A program made the position numbers and the translations under genes. From Candidatus Microgenomatus auricola (GTDB taxonomy: Bacteria; Patescibacteriota; Patescibacteriia; UBA9570; XYC2-FULL-38-9), in the NCBI GenBank assembly GCA_005239655.1, contig SBBP01000095.1, positions 1 to 9,714 of the forward strand: a DNA stretch of 9,714 nt, read 5' to 3'. The notes under the pieces are model-generated. The model was not told the DNA's origin. It was given only the letters and a program-made list of their open reading frames with translations, and did no database searches. Positions 1 to 6,225 of the stretch are shown in pieces; the stretch's first letter is position 1; the number at the start of each line of letters is the position of its first letter.

Positions 1-1
1 G

Positions 2-988
2 CTCAAACTCGGTCTCGATCATGGGCAAATGCGGCAAGCGTTGGACTTACCTGTGCAGATCGGTGGTACCACAATGACACTTGGAGACACGTTTGTGACA
101 GCAGCCGGCGACCAACTCCAACTCTCCGTAGATATGAACGGCAGCATCGTCACCGGAGTGCATTTTTACGATTCGGGTGGAAACGCACTCTCATCGCAAG
201 AGTTGAGTAACTTTCTCAAGTTTACACATACTGACTCCGGCGCAGAGCCTGTGCCGGCTGAACCTCAAGTTGATACTGCAGAGATGGTAGAAGGAATTTT
301 AGGTGATGCGGACAATTTAGACATCACAGATATGAGTTTTCCGGCAGAAGAAGAGCATGCTCCTCCAGCGTTCAAGCCAGGAAGTCCAGAACTGTACGAA
401 GATGTTAAGGTAGAACTCTCTGATACAGCGGCCGGCATTCCTTCTGTTCAAATACCAGAGGCAGAAGTACAAACTGAAGTTGTCCGACCGCAGATCAGTC
501 CAGATGCTCCTACTGAGTTGGTCGATGTACCAGAATCTGCAGCGCCTGTTGTTGACTATGATACACAAATGAACGCACTGGATAAACTCATCAACGATCA
601 GAAGGGTTTCAAACGACCCGTGGAGTTAGCCTCTGGTCATTTGGAGTTTCGCAAGCGTGGAGATGATTACGAAGTGCGGTATAGGGGTTCTCGCGAGTTT
701 GATCCACTCTCACCAGAGATGATGGAACGTTTACACACCGTCGCGCGATTAGATTTTGAAAATCCGCTGGGCGTCATGGCCATTACAGAAGAAGAATACG
801 CATCGGTGCTGCCCGATAGTCACCCGTATAAAGAACGAATCCGCAAGGCGTTAGAAATGCAAATTCAAATGGCGAAGGACATTGGTGTGCAAAATCTTGA
901 CGCTGAACGCCGACTGCGAGTGCTCAACGGTGAGCAGGAGGGCGCAGCGCCTGCAGCAACGCCACCACCGCCAGAAGAGACAGAGTAA
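2..988 (+). CDS. Hypothetical acidic protein, probably 5'-truncated by the window edge
   Basis: I do not recognise this protein. The first ATG in frame is at 29 (319 codons from there), but the frame is open to the left edge with normal-looking codons (Leu-Lys-Leu-Gly-Leu-Asp-His-Gly-Gln), so the true start is probably outside the window. Counting from the ATG at 29, residues 1-70 look like a folded beta-rich segment (VQIGGTTMTLGDTF, VTGVHFYDSGG). Residues 72-175 are an acidic linker rich in Pro, Glu, Val and Ala. Residues 180-300 look folded again, with charged helices near YKERIRKALEMQIQMAKD. The tail is low-complexity Ala/Pro/Glu. No signal peptide, membrane helix or catalytic motif is visible. 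It ends with TAA 26 nt before ychF, which could place both in one transcript. That it is protein-coding is fairly sure; its function is unknown. Confidence 0.75.
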   Translation, partial: LKLGLDHGQMRQALDLPVQIGGTTMTLGDTFVTAAGDQLQLSVDMNGSIVTGVHFYDSGGNALSSQELSNFLKFTHTDSGAEPVPAEPQVDTAEMVEGILGDADNLDITDMSFPAEEEHAPPAFKPGSPELYEDVKVELSDTAAGIPSVQIPEAEVQTEVVRPQISPDAPTELVDVPESAAPVVDYDTQMNALDKLINDQKGFKRPVELASGHLEFRKRGDDYEVRYRGSREFDPLSPEMMERLHTVARLDFENPLGVMAITEEEYASVLPDSHPYKERIRKALEMQIQMAKDIGVQNLDAERRLRVLNGEQEGAAPAATPPPPEETE

Positions 989-1014
989 CGAAATTGTGTT
1001 AGCATAGGCCGGTT

Positions 1015-2082
1015 ATGGCACTACAAATCGGTATTGTTGGCTTGCCAAATGTTGGGAAGTCCACGTTGTTTCAAGCACTCACACGTATTGCCGTTCCGGC
1101 AGAAAATTTTCCGTTTTGCACGATTGATCCCAATGTTGGTGTTGTTGCGGTTCCGGATGAACGACTCGATGTGTTGGCAAAGATTGTGCACACACAAAAA
1201 ATCGTTCCCACAACGATTGAATTTGTTGACATTGCCGGGTTGGTTGCGGGCGCACACAAGGGCGAGGGTTTAGGCAATCAGTTTTTGCAGCACATTCGTG
1301 AGGTCGATGCTATCGCCGAAGTGATTCGTGTGTTCGATGATCCGGATGTGATTCACGTTGCCGGGAAGTCCGACCCGAAAAACGATATGGAGACGATTCA
1401 CATGGAGCTGATGATGGCTGATCTGCAAGTACTCGACAGCGTTGCAGACACCGTTGGTAAAAAGGCACGTGGGCAGGACAAGCAGGCGCTGACTGAGTTG
1501 GCGGTGGTTGAGAAACTGAGAGCGGCGCTGAATGCTGGCACACTTGCCAACGCCGTCGAACTCAACGAAGAGGAGCAAGGCATTGTTCATCGCTACCAAC
1601 TCCTTACCCGTAAACCGTTTGTGTTCATTGCGAATATCACCGAAGGGGCGACGGGCGACTCGCTGCCGGATTTTTTGCAGGCGATGCATCCTGTTCCGGT
1701 GTCAGCAAAGATTGAAGCCGAACTGACTCAGCTGGATAGCGCAGAAGCCCAGACGTTTATGGAGGAGCTTGGAATGAAAGAGACCGGTCTTTCCGCAGTG
1801 ATCCGTCGTGGCTACGAGACTTTAGATTTGATCACGTTCTTTACTGCCGGCGAAAAAGAAGCGCGCGCGTGGACGGTGCACCGCGGCGCGACTGCTCCGC
1901 AAGCCGCAGGGAAAATCCATACTGATTTTGAGAAAGGGTTTATTCGTGCCGAGGTGGTTTCGTATGCGGATTTTGTCGCACACAACGGTTGGCAGGGCGC
2001 AAAGGCTGCGGGAAAAGTTCGTATGGAAGGCAAAACCTACATCGTGCAGGATGGTGATGTGATGTTGTTTCACTTTAATTAA
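1015..2082 (+). CDS. ychF: YchF/OLA1-family ribosome-binding P-loop NTPase
   Basis: This is a complete 355-residue member of the YchF (OLA1) branch of the Obg-related TRAFAC GTPases, close to the usual family length of about 360. The P-loop GLPNVGKST is at residues 9-17, followed by the family-typical NFPFCTIDPN (31-40). The G3 motif DIAGLV is at 72-77, with AHKGEGLGNQFL after it. The G4 position reads NITE (207-210) in place of NKxD; in this family N-x-x-E goes with ATP preference over GTP. Residues from about 271 form the C-terminal TGS-like domain ending in DGDVMLFHFN. Known family members bind ribosomes and are linked to stress responses; the exact role here is inferred from homology. The ATG at 1015 is chosen because MALQIGIVGLPNVGKST matches the family N-terminus. 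No Shine-Dalgarno sequence is visible upstream. Confidence 0.97.
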   Translation: MALQIGIVGLPNVGKSTLFQALTRIAVPAENFPFCTIDPNVGVVAVPDERLDVLAKIVHTQKIVPTTIEFVDIAGLVAGAHKGEGLGNQFLQHIREVDAIAEVIRVFDDPDVIHVAGKSDPKNDMETIHMELMMADLQVLDSVADTVGKKARGQDKQALTELAVVEKLRAALNAGTLANAVELNEEEQGIVHRYQLLTRKPFVFIANITEGATGDSLPDFLQAMHPVPVSAKIEAELTQLDSAEAQTFMEELGMKETGLSAVIRRGYETLDLITFFTAGEKEARAWTVHRGATAPQAAGKIHTDFEKGFIRAEVVSYADFVAHNGWQGAKAAGKVRMEGKTYIVQDGDVMLFHFN

Positions 2083-2090
2083 ATTCGAGT

Positions 2091-2215
2091 CCTGTCTGTC
2101 GCTTTGGCCTAACGCGTTTGCTCTCTCACTCGCTATGAGTACACGCTCGCTCCGAGAGCAAACGCTTTCGGCCAGCGCGAAGGGCAGGTGCTCCGGCCAA
2201 AGCAATAGGCGACAG
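2091..2215. repeat. Nested inverted-repeat element between convergent genes
   Basis: Nearly the whole gap between ychF and the convergent methyltransferase gene can fold. A perfect 12-bp inverted repeat, GCGTTTGCTCTC at 2114-2125 and GAGAGCAAACGC at 2154-2165, encloses a 28-nt loop. It is flanked by TGGCC (2105-2109) and GGCCA (2170-2174). An outer 9-bp pair, GCTTTGGCC (2101-2109) and GGCCAAAGC (2195-2203), is continued by CTGTC (2096-2100) and GACAG (2211-2215) across a 7-nt bulge. The two pairings of the GGCC at 2106-2109 exclude each other. The location suggests bidirectional transcription termination or mRNA 3'-end protection. No T-tract follows the stem on either strand, so it is not a classical intrinsic terminator. 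A REP-like dispersed element is the alternative. Confidence 0.6.
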
Positions 2216-2221
2216 TTCAAT

Positions 2222-3379
2222 TTATTGACGAGAAACAATAACGATCTCACGTCCAACGGTGGATCGTGGGCGTTTGTACAAAAACGTTTTTTTGATACGA
2301 AATTTCGGTGCAACAATCTTCGCGATATCCAAATGTTTTTCTGCGCGACCAAAGACCCAAAACGGAAGAGCGGCGACAATGACACCATCTGGTGCTAACA
2401 ACTTCTCGAGTGCATCGAATGTCTCACCATAGAGTTGCGTCAACTGTTTTTGCACATCGGCGAGCACCTGCGGTTTTGGTGATGGCGGGCCAAGGTCACC
2501 TTCAAAGACGATACGATTCATGGAATGGTCACGCAGAGTTCCGCTTTTCGCTAAACGTTCAGCACGCTCGACAGTCAGCGGCACAGAAGGCAACCCCATC
2601 CACTTCAAATTCCGTCGTGTATCATCGATGGCTTTTGTGCTGTGATCATTGCCGCGGACATGCCGAAAGCCCATCAACAACGCCTCTTGCAACACGGTTC
2701 CGGAGCCACAGAACGGATCAAGGATGACGTCGTCACGCTGCGGCTGCGACAGGTTCACCATGATTCGAGCAATTTTTGGTGGCAACATTCCTGATCGTGC
2801 ATCACGGCTTGGTCGTCCAAAGTCTCGGTTAGAAAATGCGCGAAACGGCTGCACTGTAAGCGTTCGGCCAAACAACAGTTCGCCGCTGTGGCGCTTGAAC
2901 AACACCACCTCGACACCGTTTTTGAGCAACCGTTCGTTGTGCACGATGACTGAGGAGAGAACAACATCCTGCGACTCGACGAATCGCGCTGAAGTACCAG
3001 CCTGTTTGAGCGCGCGTTTTATCGCCAGACCTAACTGGTGCAACGTTTTCCAATCCGCACGAACCGGCACATGTTCTTCGAGTGCATAGAGCGAAAAACC
3101 AAAATGGAATTTTGACCGTTCATCAATTTGACCAAATAGCCATTCAATCACCGTCTCTTCATCGAAGTCGCCGATGAGTTCGACCATCTTCACCGTTCCT
3201 CCTAACCGCTCCATGAGGAGATCCGGATCTAGAACAACGGAGCTATTCACCAATGCTGCACTGTGGGCGAATTCTACAGTTATACCTTTTTTATCAGCCA
3301 GGACAGCCTCAATTTCGGCAAACGATAGCTGTGGATGAGAGCCAAGGATGAATGCATAGTGATGTGCGCTCGTTGACAT
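2222..3379 (-). CDS. Trm11-like SAM-dependent RNA (guanine-N2) methyltransferase
   Basis: A complete 385-residue protein that resembles the Trm11/TrmG10 group, which methylates the N2 of guanosine in tRNA using S-adenosylmethionine. Residues 1-180 form a divergent N-terminal region that probably includes a THUMP-like RNA-binding part (RFVESQDVVLSSVIVHNERL, about 132-151). The linker RDFGRPSRDARSGMLPPKIARIM (about 185-207) is characteristic of this group. The Rossmann methyltransferase domain follows, with SAM-binding motif I DPFCGSGT (221-228) and an acidic motif II at GND (243-245). The motif IV position reads EGDLGPP (293-299) and not the usual N/D-PPY, so catalysis or target specificity may differ. 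ALPFWVF (337-343) is the motif VI/strand 6 region. The substrate (tRNA or other RNA) is inferred. It is transcribed convergently with ychF and divergently from the secreted-protein gene, with an apparent leaderless start at 3379. Confidence 0.88.
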   Translation of the reverse strand: MSTSAHHYAFILGSHPQLSFAEIEAVLADKKGITVEFAHSAALVNSSVVLDPDLLMERLGGTVKMVELIGDFDEETVIEWLFGQIDERSKFHFGFSLYALEEHVPVRADWKTLHQLGLAIKRALKQAGTSARFVESQDVVLSSVIVHNERLLKNGVEVVLFKRHSGELLFGRTLTVQPFRAFSNRDFGRPSRDARSGMLPPKIARIMVNLSQPQRDDVILDPFCGSGTVLQEALLMGFRHVRGNDHSTKAIDDTRRNLKWMGLPSVPLTVERAERLAKSGTLRDHSMNRIVFEGDLGPPSPKPQVLADVQKQLTQLYGETFDALEKLLAPDGVIVAALPFWVFGRAEKHLDIAKIVAPKFRIKKTFLYKRPRSTVGREIVIVSRQ

Positions 3380-3402
3380 GCACGGATTATACCTCGTATC
3401 AT
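3373..3402 (+). promoter_or_regulatory. Putative promoter of the secreted repeat-protein gene
   Basis: A perfect -35 box TTGACA at 3373-3378 is followed, after an 18-bp spacer, by TATCAT at 3397-3402 (5 of 6 matches to TATAAT). The -35 box covers the first codon of the divergent methyltransferase gene, and the -10 box covers the ATG at 3401. Normal spacing puts the transcription start near 3409-3410, exactly at a second in-frame ATG (3410). This suggests a leaderless mRNA starting there and argues against the ATG at 3401 as the main start. It interleaves with the opposing promoter. Confidence 0.5.
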
Positions 3403-3414
3403 GAAACCAATGAA
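3386..3414 (-). promoter_or_regulatory. Putative leaderless promoter of the methyltransferase gene
   Basis: Reading the minus strand, a perfect -10 box TATAAT occupies 3391-3386. It is followed by only six bases (CCGTGC) before the ATG at 3379, so transcription would begin at or next to the start codon and give a leaderless mRNA. A weak -35 candidate, TTCATT, lies at 3414-3409 with a 17-bp spacer (3 of 6 matches to TTGACA). The -10 box is seen directly; the start site is inferred from usual spacing. Confidence 0.55.
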
Positions 3415-5014
3415 AGACTATCGAAAGCCAATCACTGTTGTCGCATTTTTGATACTACTGGTCGGCATGATGTTCGTTCTGCCGCATGATGATGTTTTTG
3501 CAGTGCCCACCGATCTGACCACGGGCGATTTTGAATCGTGGGCATGGATTGGAATTCCGAACGACCAAAATGTGACCGAAGGAATACTGACATCATCGAC
3601 GCTTGGTTTTATTCATCTCAACTGCGACAGTTGGGGAACGTGTACCAGTAGCACCTATCCGAACTATCCTAACGTGACTATTGATGTGGAAACTGGAAAC
3701 GTTGACGGCTGGGCATGGATCGGAACAACTGATACCAGCACCGGGTACAGCCTGGGGTGGTTGAATTTTGATCCGGACCCGTTAGCAGACGCGACCTACG
3801 CTGACACATCGTGTACAGCGCCAAACTATTTTCCTGCACCACCATGCAACACGGCACAGATCGACACCTCAAACCAGCAGAGCATCAGCGGTTGGGCGCG
3901 CTTTGAGACACTCGCACAGTACGGCGATACAATGCTTGGAACCACAAATCACAATAACGATTGGGGATGGGTGCTCTTGCGCGGAGAAAATTCTTCTGAC
4001 AGTGATGAGTTTGGTGTGCTTTACCGCGACGGTCATTTGGATGGGTGGGCGTACTCTGGTGGCGGTTCGCTCCCTTCGGGGAGTTACACGAACGCTGCTG
4101 GTTTCGGTTGGATTAATTTTTCCGCATACGGTTCTGGCTCAACCACCGGACCAGTCGTTGGGTATCTTTCGACTGAACGCGGAAATGTCTACTCCGGCGG
4201 CGGAATCACGAACCCGTCAGGAACGCTGTCGCCATCGCAGTATAACGCAACATTTATTTTACTCAGTAGTGGAGGGACGGGAAGCATTGTGAATTTTAAC
4301 AGCGAACTGCTTGGTGAAGGTAATATCACCCAAGAGGACGCTTCGACGATGTATTTACCGGATTCGACACATGACTATGAAAATCAACTTGGCAGTTTGG
4401 AGATTGATAAACTCACCACGGTGGTTTCAGGTTCAGAAAACATCTACGGTGATGAAGTCGTGGCACTCACGTCGTTTGCAACGCTCTCCGGAGACGAGGC
4501 GCTCGATGGCAAAGTGATTCTCGTCGACGATGGTTCGAGCACGGAATACACGATTTCAGACGCCATCACGTTTATCAATGGCACGTCGCTGGGTGCTGAT
4601 GGGAGCGGACTCATCATTGTTGATGGGAATCTACGGATTGACGCAAATCTCTACTACAATAATACTGCTCTGACTGACATTAAGAACCTGGCATCGGTTG
4701 CGTGGATTGTGCGCGGCAATTTAACGATTGGTGAAAATGTTTCTCAAGCCGTCGGTTCGTTTTTTGTGATCGGTGACGTGACGAATGATGGAACGAACGA
4801 CGGTGTCATCACCACAGAGGCAACGAGCGCGTCGCAACTGGTGATTTACGGTTTACTGATGGGGCGTTCATTTAATTTTGAGCGAACCTATGAAGGTGTG
4901 TTTGGCAACGATGAGCCCGCAGAACTGATTTACTACGATGGTCGCATCCTCAGCAATACACCGCCGGGGTTACGCGACTTCGCATCGGTCTTGCCGATCA
5001 TCAGTTCTGAGTAG
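3401..5014 (+). CDS. Secreted surface protein with four GWAW/GWINF repeats
   Basis: A 537-residue exported protein of unknown function. Residues 1-34 look like a Sec signal peptide: basic n-region, hydrophobic core ITVVAFLILLVGMMFVL, likely cleavage after VFA at 34. Four repeat units follow, each pairing an opening motif with a closing one: SWAWIG/LGFIHLN (46-74), GWAWIG/LGWLNFD (103-124), GWARF/WGWVLL (164-193) and GWAYSG/FGWINF (215-240). Cysteines occur as C75/C81 and C138/C149, which could form disulfides outside the cell. A Ser/Thr/Gly-rich middle leads to a beta-rich C-terminal region (about 405-515; IIVDGNLRID, WIVRGNLTIG, FFVIGDV, LVIYGLLMGRSF) ending in PPGLRDFASVLP. I recall similar GWAW repeats in Parcubacteria surface proteins, but this is from memory. 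The ATG at 3410 (534 residues) is a good alternative start given the promoter position. It lies 71 nt upstream of pilM but is probably a separate transcript. Confidence 0.85.
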   Translation: MKPMKDYRKPITVVAFLILLVGMMFVLPHDDVFAVPTDLTTGDFESWAWIGIPNDQNVTEGILTSSTLGFIHLNCDSWGTCTSSTYPNYPNVTIDVETGNVDGWAWIGTTDTSTGYSLGWLNFDPDPLADATYADTSCTAPNYFPAPPCNTAQIDTSNQQSISGWARFETLAQYGDTMLGTTNHNNDWGWVLLRGENSSDSDEFGVLYRDGHLDGWAYSGGGSLPSGSYTNAAGFGWINFSAYGSGSTTGPVVGYLSTERGNVYSGGGITNPSGTLSPSQYNATFILLSSGGTGSIVNFNSELLGEGNITQEDASTMYLPDSTHDYENQLGSLEIDKLTTVVSGSENIYGDEVVALTSFATLSGDEALDGKVILVDDGSSTEYTISDAITFINGTSLGADGSGLIIVDGNLRIDANLYYNNTALTDIKNLASVAWIVRGNLTIGENVSQAVGSFFVIGDVTNDGTNDGVITTEATSASQLVIYGLLMGRSFNFERTYEGVFGNDEPAELIYYDGRILSNTPPGLRDFASVLPIISSE

Positions 5015-5019
5015 AAGGA

Positions 5020-5048
5020 TTGTCAATACGCTCAAAACATGGTATAAT
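5020..5048 (+). promoter_or_regulatory. Strong extended -10 promoter of the pilus operon
   Basis: The -35 box TTGTCA at 5020-5025 (5 of 6 matches to TTGACA), a 17-bp spacer and a perfect TATAAT at 5043-5048 preceded by TGG (extended -10) form a near-consensus sigma70-type promoter. The start of transcription would lie near 5055, giving an AT-rich leader of about 30 nt before the pilM ATG at 5086. It sits in the 71-bp gap after the secreted-protein gene and is the only clear promoter seen at the head of the pil genes. Confidence 0.8.
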
Positions 5049-5085
5049 TTTTTTGATCTTCCATTTTGTTTTTCAAATAAAAACT

Positions 5086-6219
5086 ATGTCACTCTTCGGA
5101 TCCCCAGAACGGTTCATCGGTGTCGATATTGGCAATTCCGCGCTCAAAATTGTTGAACTAGAGAACGTGAAAGGCCGGCCAAAACTGTTGACCTACGGTT
5201 ATATTGAGCAACCGAACGAAATTTTGACCTCAAACACCACTGAAGCACGCGAGGCAATTGTTCGTGGGCTCCATCAAGTCCAAGAGTCTGCGCGTACGTC
5301 ATCACAGAATGCGGTGGCTGCACTGCCGAGTTATACGGTGTTCACTTCGATTATCCACCTTCCGGAGATGCCAAAAAAAGAACTCGTGGCCGCTGTGCAG
5401 TGGGAGGCTAAGAAGTTTATTCCCATGCCGTTGGAAGAGATGATTTTGGACTGGAAAATTCTGTCCGACCACGATGTGAGCACACCGTTTGCCGCAAATC
5501 AAACGGCGACGGCCGTTTCTTCCGTTCCCGGTAGCCCCCAACACCCGAACGCAACGATTCAATCTCACCCCAAAACATTTTTGAAAATTTTACTCACTGC
5601 TGCGCCGAAGGATTTGGTGTCGCGCTATCTGGAAATTTTTAAAGAAGCGAAGTTGAATCTCATCAGTCTCGAGACCGAGAGTTTTGCACTCGAACGCGCA
5701 TTGATCGGTCGGGATAAATCAGCAATCATGTTGATTGACGTCGGTGCAGTGGCGACAACGATCAGCGTTGTCGTGGATGCGGTGCCGCTGATTAATCGCA
5801 GCATTGATATTGGTGGCCATACCATTACGAAAGCTATCGCCAATAGTTTGAACATTGATGTTGACCGTGCCGAGCAGTTCAAGCGTGATTTTGGACTGTC
5901 GCAAACGTCGGGAGCAAGTGCCGGACAGATTCCAAAGAGGATCGAGTTCATGGTGTCATCAATTATCAACGAAGTGCGTTATGTACTCAATCTGTACCAG
6001 AGTCAAGGCCACGGTATGGTTGAGAAAATTATTTTGTCCGGCGGTTCAGCGTGGTTGCCTGGAATGACGCAGTACTTGAGCCACGTGCTGGGTGTGAATG
6101 TGTTTATTGGGGATCCGTGGGCGCGAGTCATGTATCCATTGGAGTTAAAACCCGTGTTGCAATCCATTGGACCACGCTTAGCCGTTGCGGTTGGTTTGGC
6201 GATGCGAGAGATTAGCTAA
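5086..6219 (+). CDS. pilM: Type IV pilus assembly protein PilM (actin-like ATPase)
   Basis: A 377-residue cytoplasmic actin/FtsA-fold protein that binds PilN's N-terminus and helps connect the membrane alignment complex to the pilus motor. The phosphate-1 motif VDIGNSALKIVEL is at residues 13-25, the phosphate-2 motif IDVGAVATTISVV at 217-229, and the adenosine motif ILSGGSAWLPGM at 316-327. The family-typical VAAVQWEAKKFIPMPLEEMILDW spans about 101-123. Residues 130-162 (Ser, Thr, Pro and Ala-rich) appear to be a flexible insert before LKILLTAAPKDLV. A TTG-initiated reading from 5020 would add 22 residues, but it overlaps the promoter and the expected transcription start, and the family N-terminus (short stretch, then IGVDIGNS) fits the ATG at 5086. 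It is first in the operon, with 6 bp before pilN. No Shine-Dalgarno sequence precedes it. Confidence 0.95.
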   Translation: MSLFGSPERFIGVDIGNSALKIVELENVKGRPKLLTYGYIEQPNEILTSNTTEAREAIVRGLHQVQESARTSSQNAVAALPSYTVFTSIIHLPEMPKKELVAAVQWEAKKFIPMPLEEMILDWKILSDHDVSTPFAANQTATAVSSVPGSPQHPNATIQSHPKTFLKILLTAAPKDLVSRYLEIFKEAKLNLISLETESFALERALIGRDKSAIMLIDVGAVATTISVVVDAVPLINRSIDIGGHTITKAIANSLNIDVDRAEQFKRDFGLSQTSGASAGQIPKRIEFMVSSIINEVRYVLNLYQSQGHGMVEKIILSGGSAWLPGMTQYLSHVLGVNVFIGDPWARVMYPLELKPVLQSIGPRLAVAVGLAMREIS

Positions 6220-6225
6220 ACCGTC

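Noticed and set aside
1000..1014. Leaderless or near-leaderless promoter for ychF (TAGCAT at 1000-1005)
   Set aside because: Only a 4-of-6 match to the -10 consensus and no -35 box at 16-18 bp; ychF may be transcribed with the upstream gene.
2091..2215. Classical rho-independent terminator
   Set aside because: The stems are clear, but no T-tract follows on either strand, so I report it only as a structured repeat.
1822..2388. 188-codon minus-strand frame spanning the gap
   Set aside because: It overlaps the 3' ends of both the ychF and methyltransferase genes in other frames; composition is not protein-like and there is no homology I recognise.
2135..2398. 87-codon plus-strand frame starting in the convergent gap
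   Set aside because: Its 5' part is the inverted-repeat element and the rest is antisense to the methyltransferase gene; no protein-like features.
2649..3089. 146-codon plus-strand frame antisense to the methyltransferase gene
   Set aside because: Arg/Ser/Thr/Cys-rich shadow of a well-supported gene on the other strand.
5020..5085. TTG-initiated N-terminal extension of pilM (22 extra residues, hydrophobic IIFLIFHFVFQI)
   Set aside because: It overlaps a near-consensus promoter and the expected transcription start, and PilM is a cytoplasmic protein whose family N-terminus matches the ATG at 5086.
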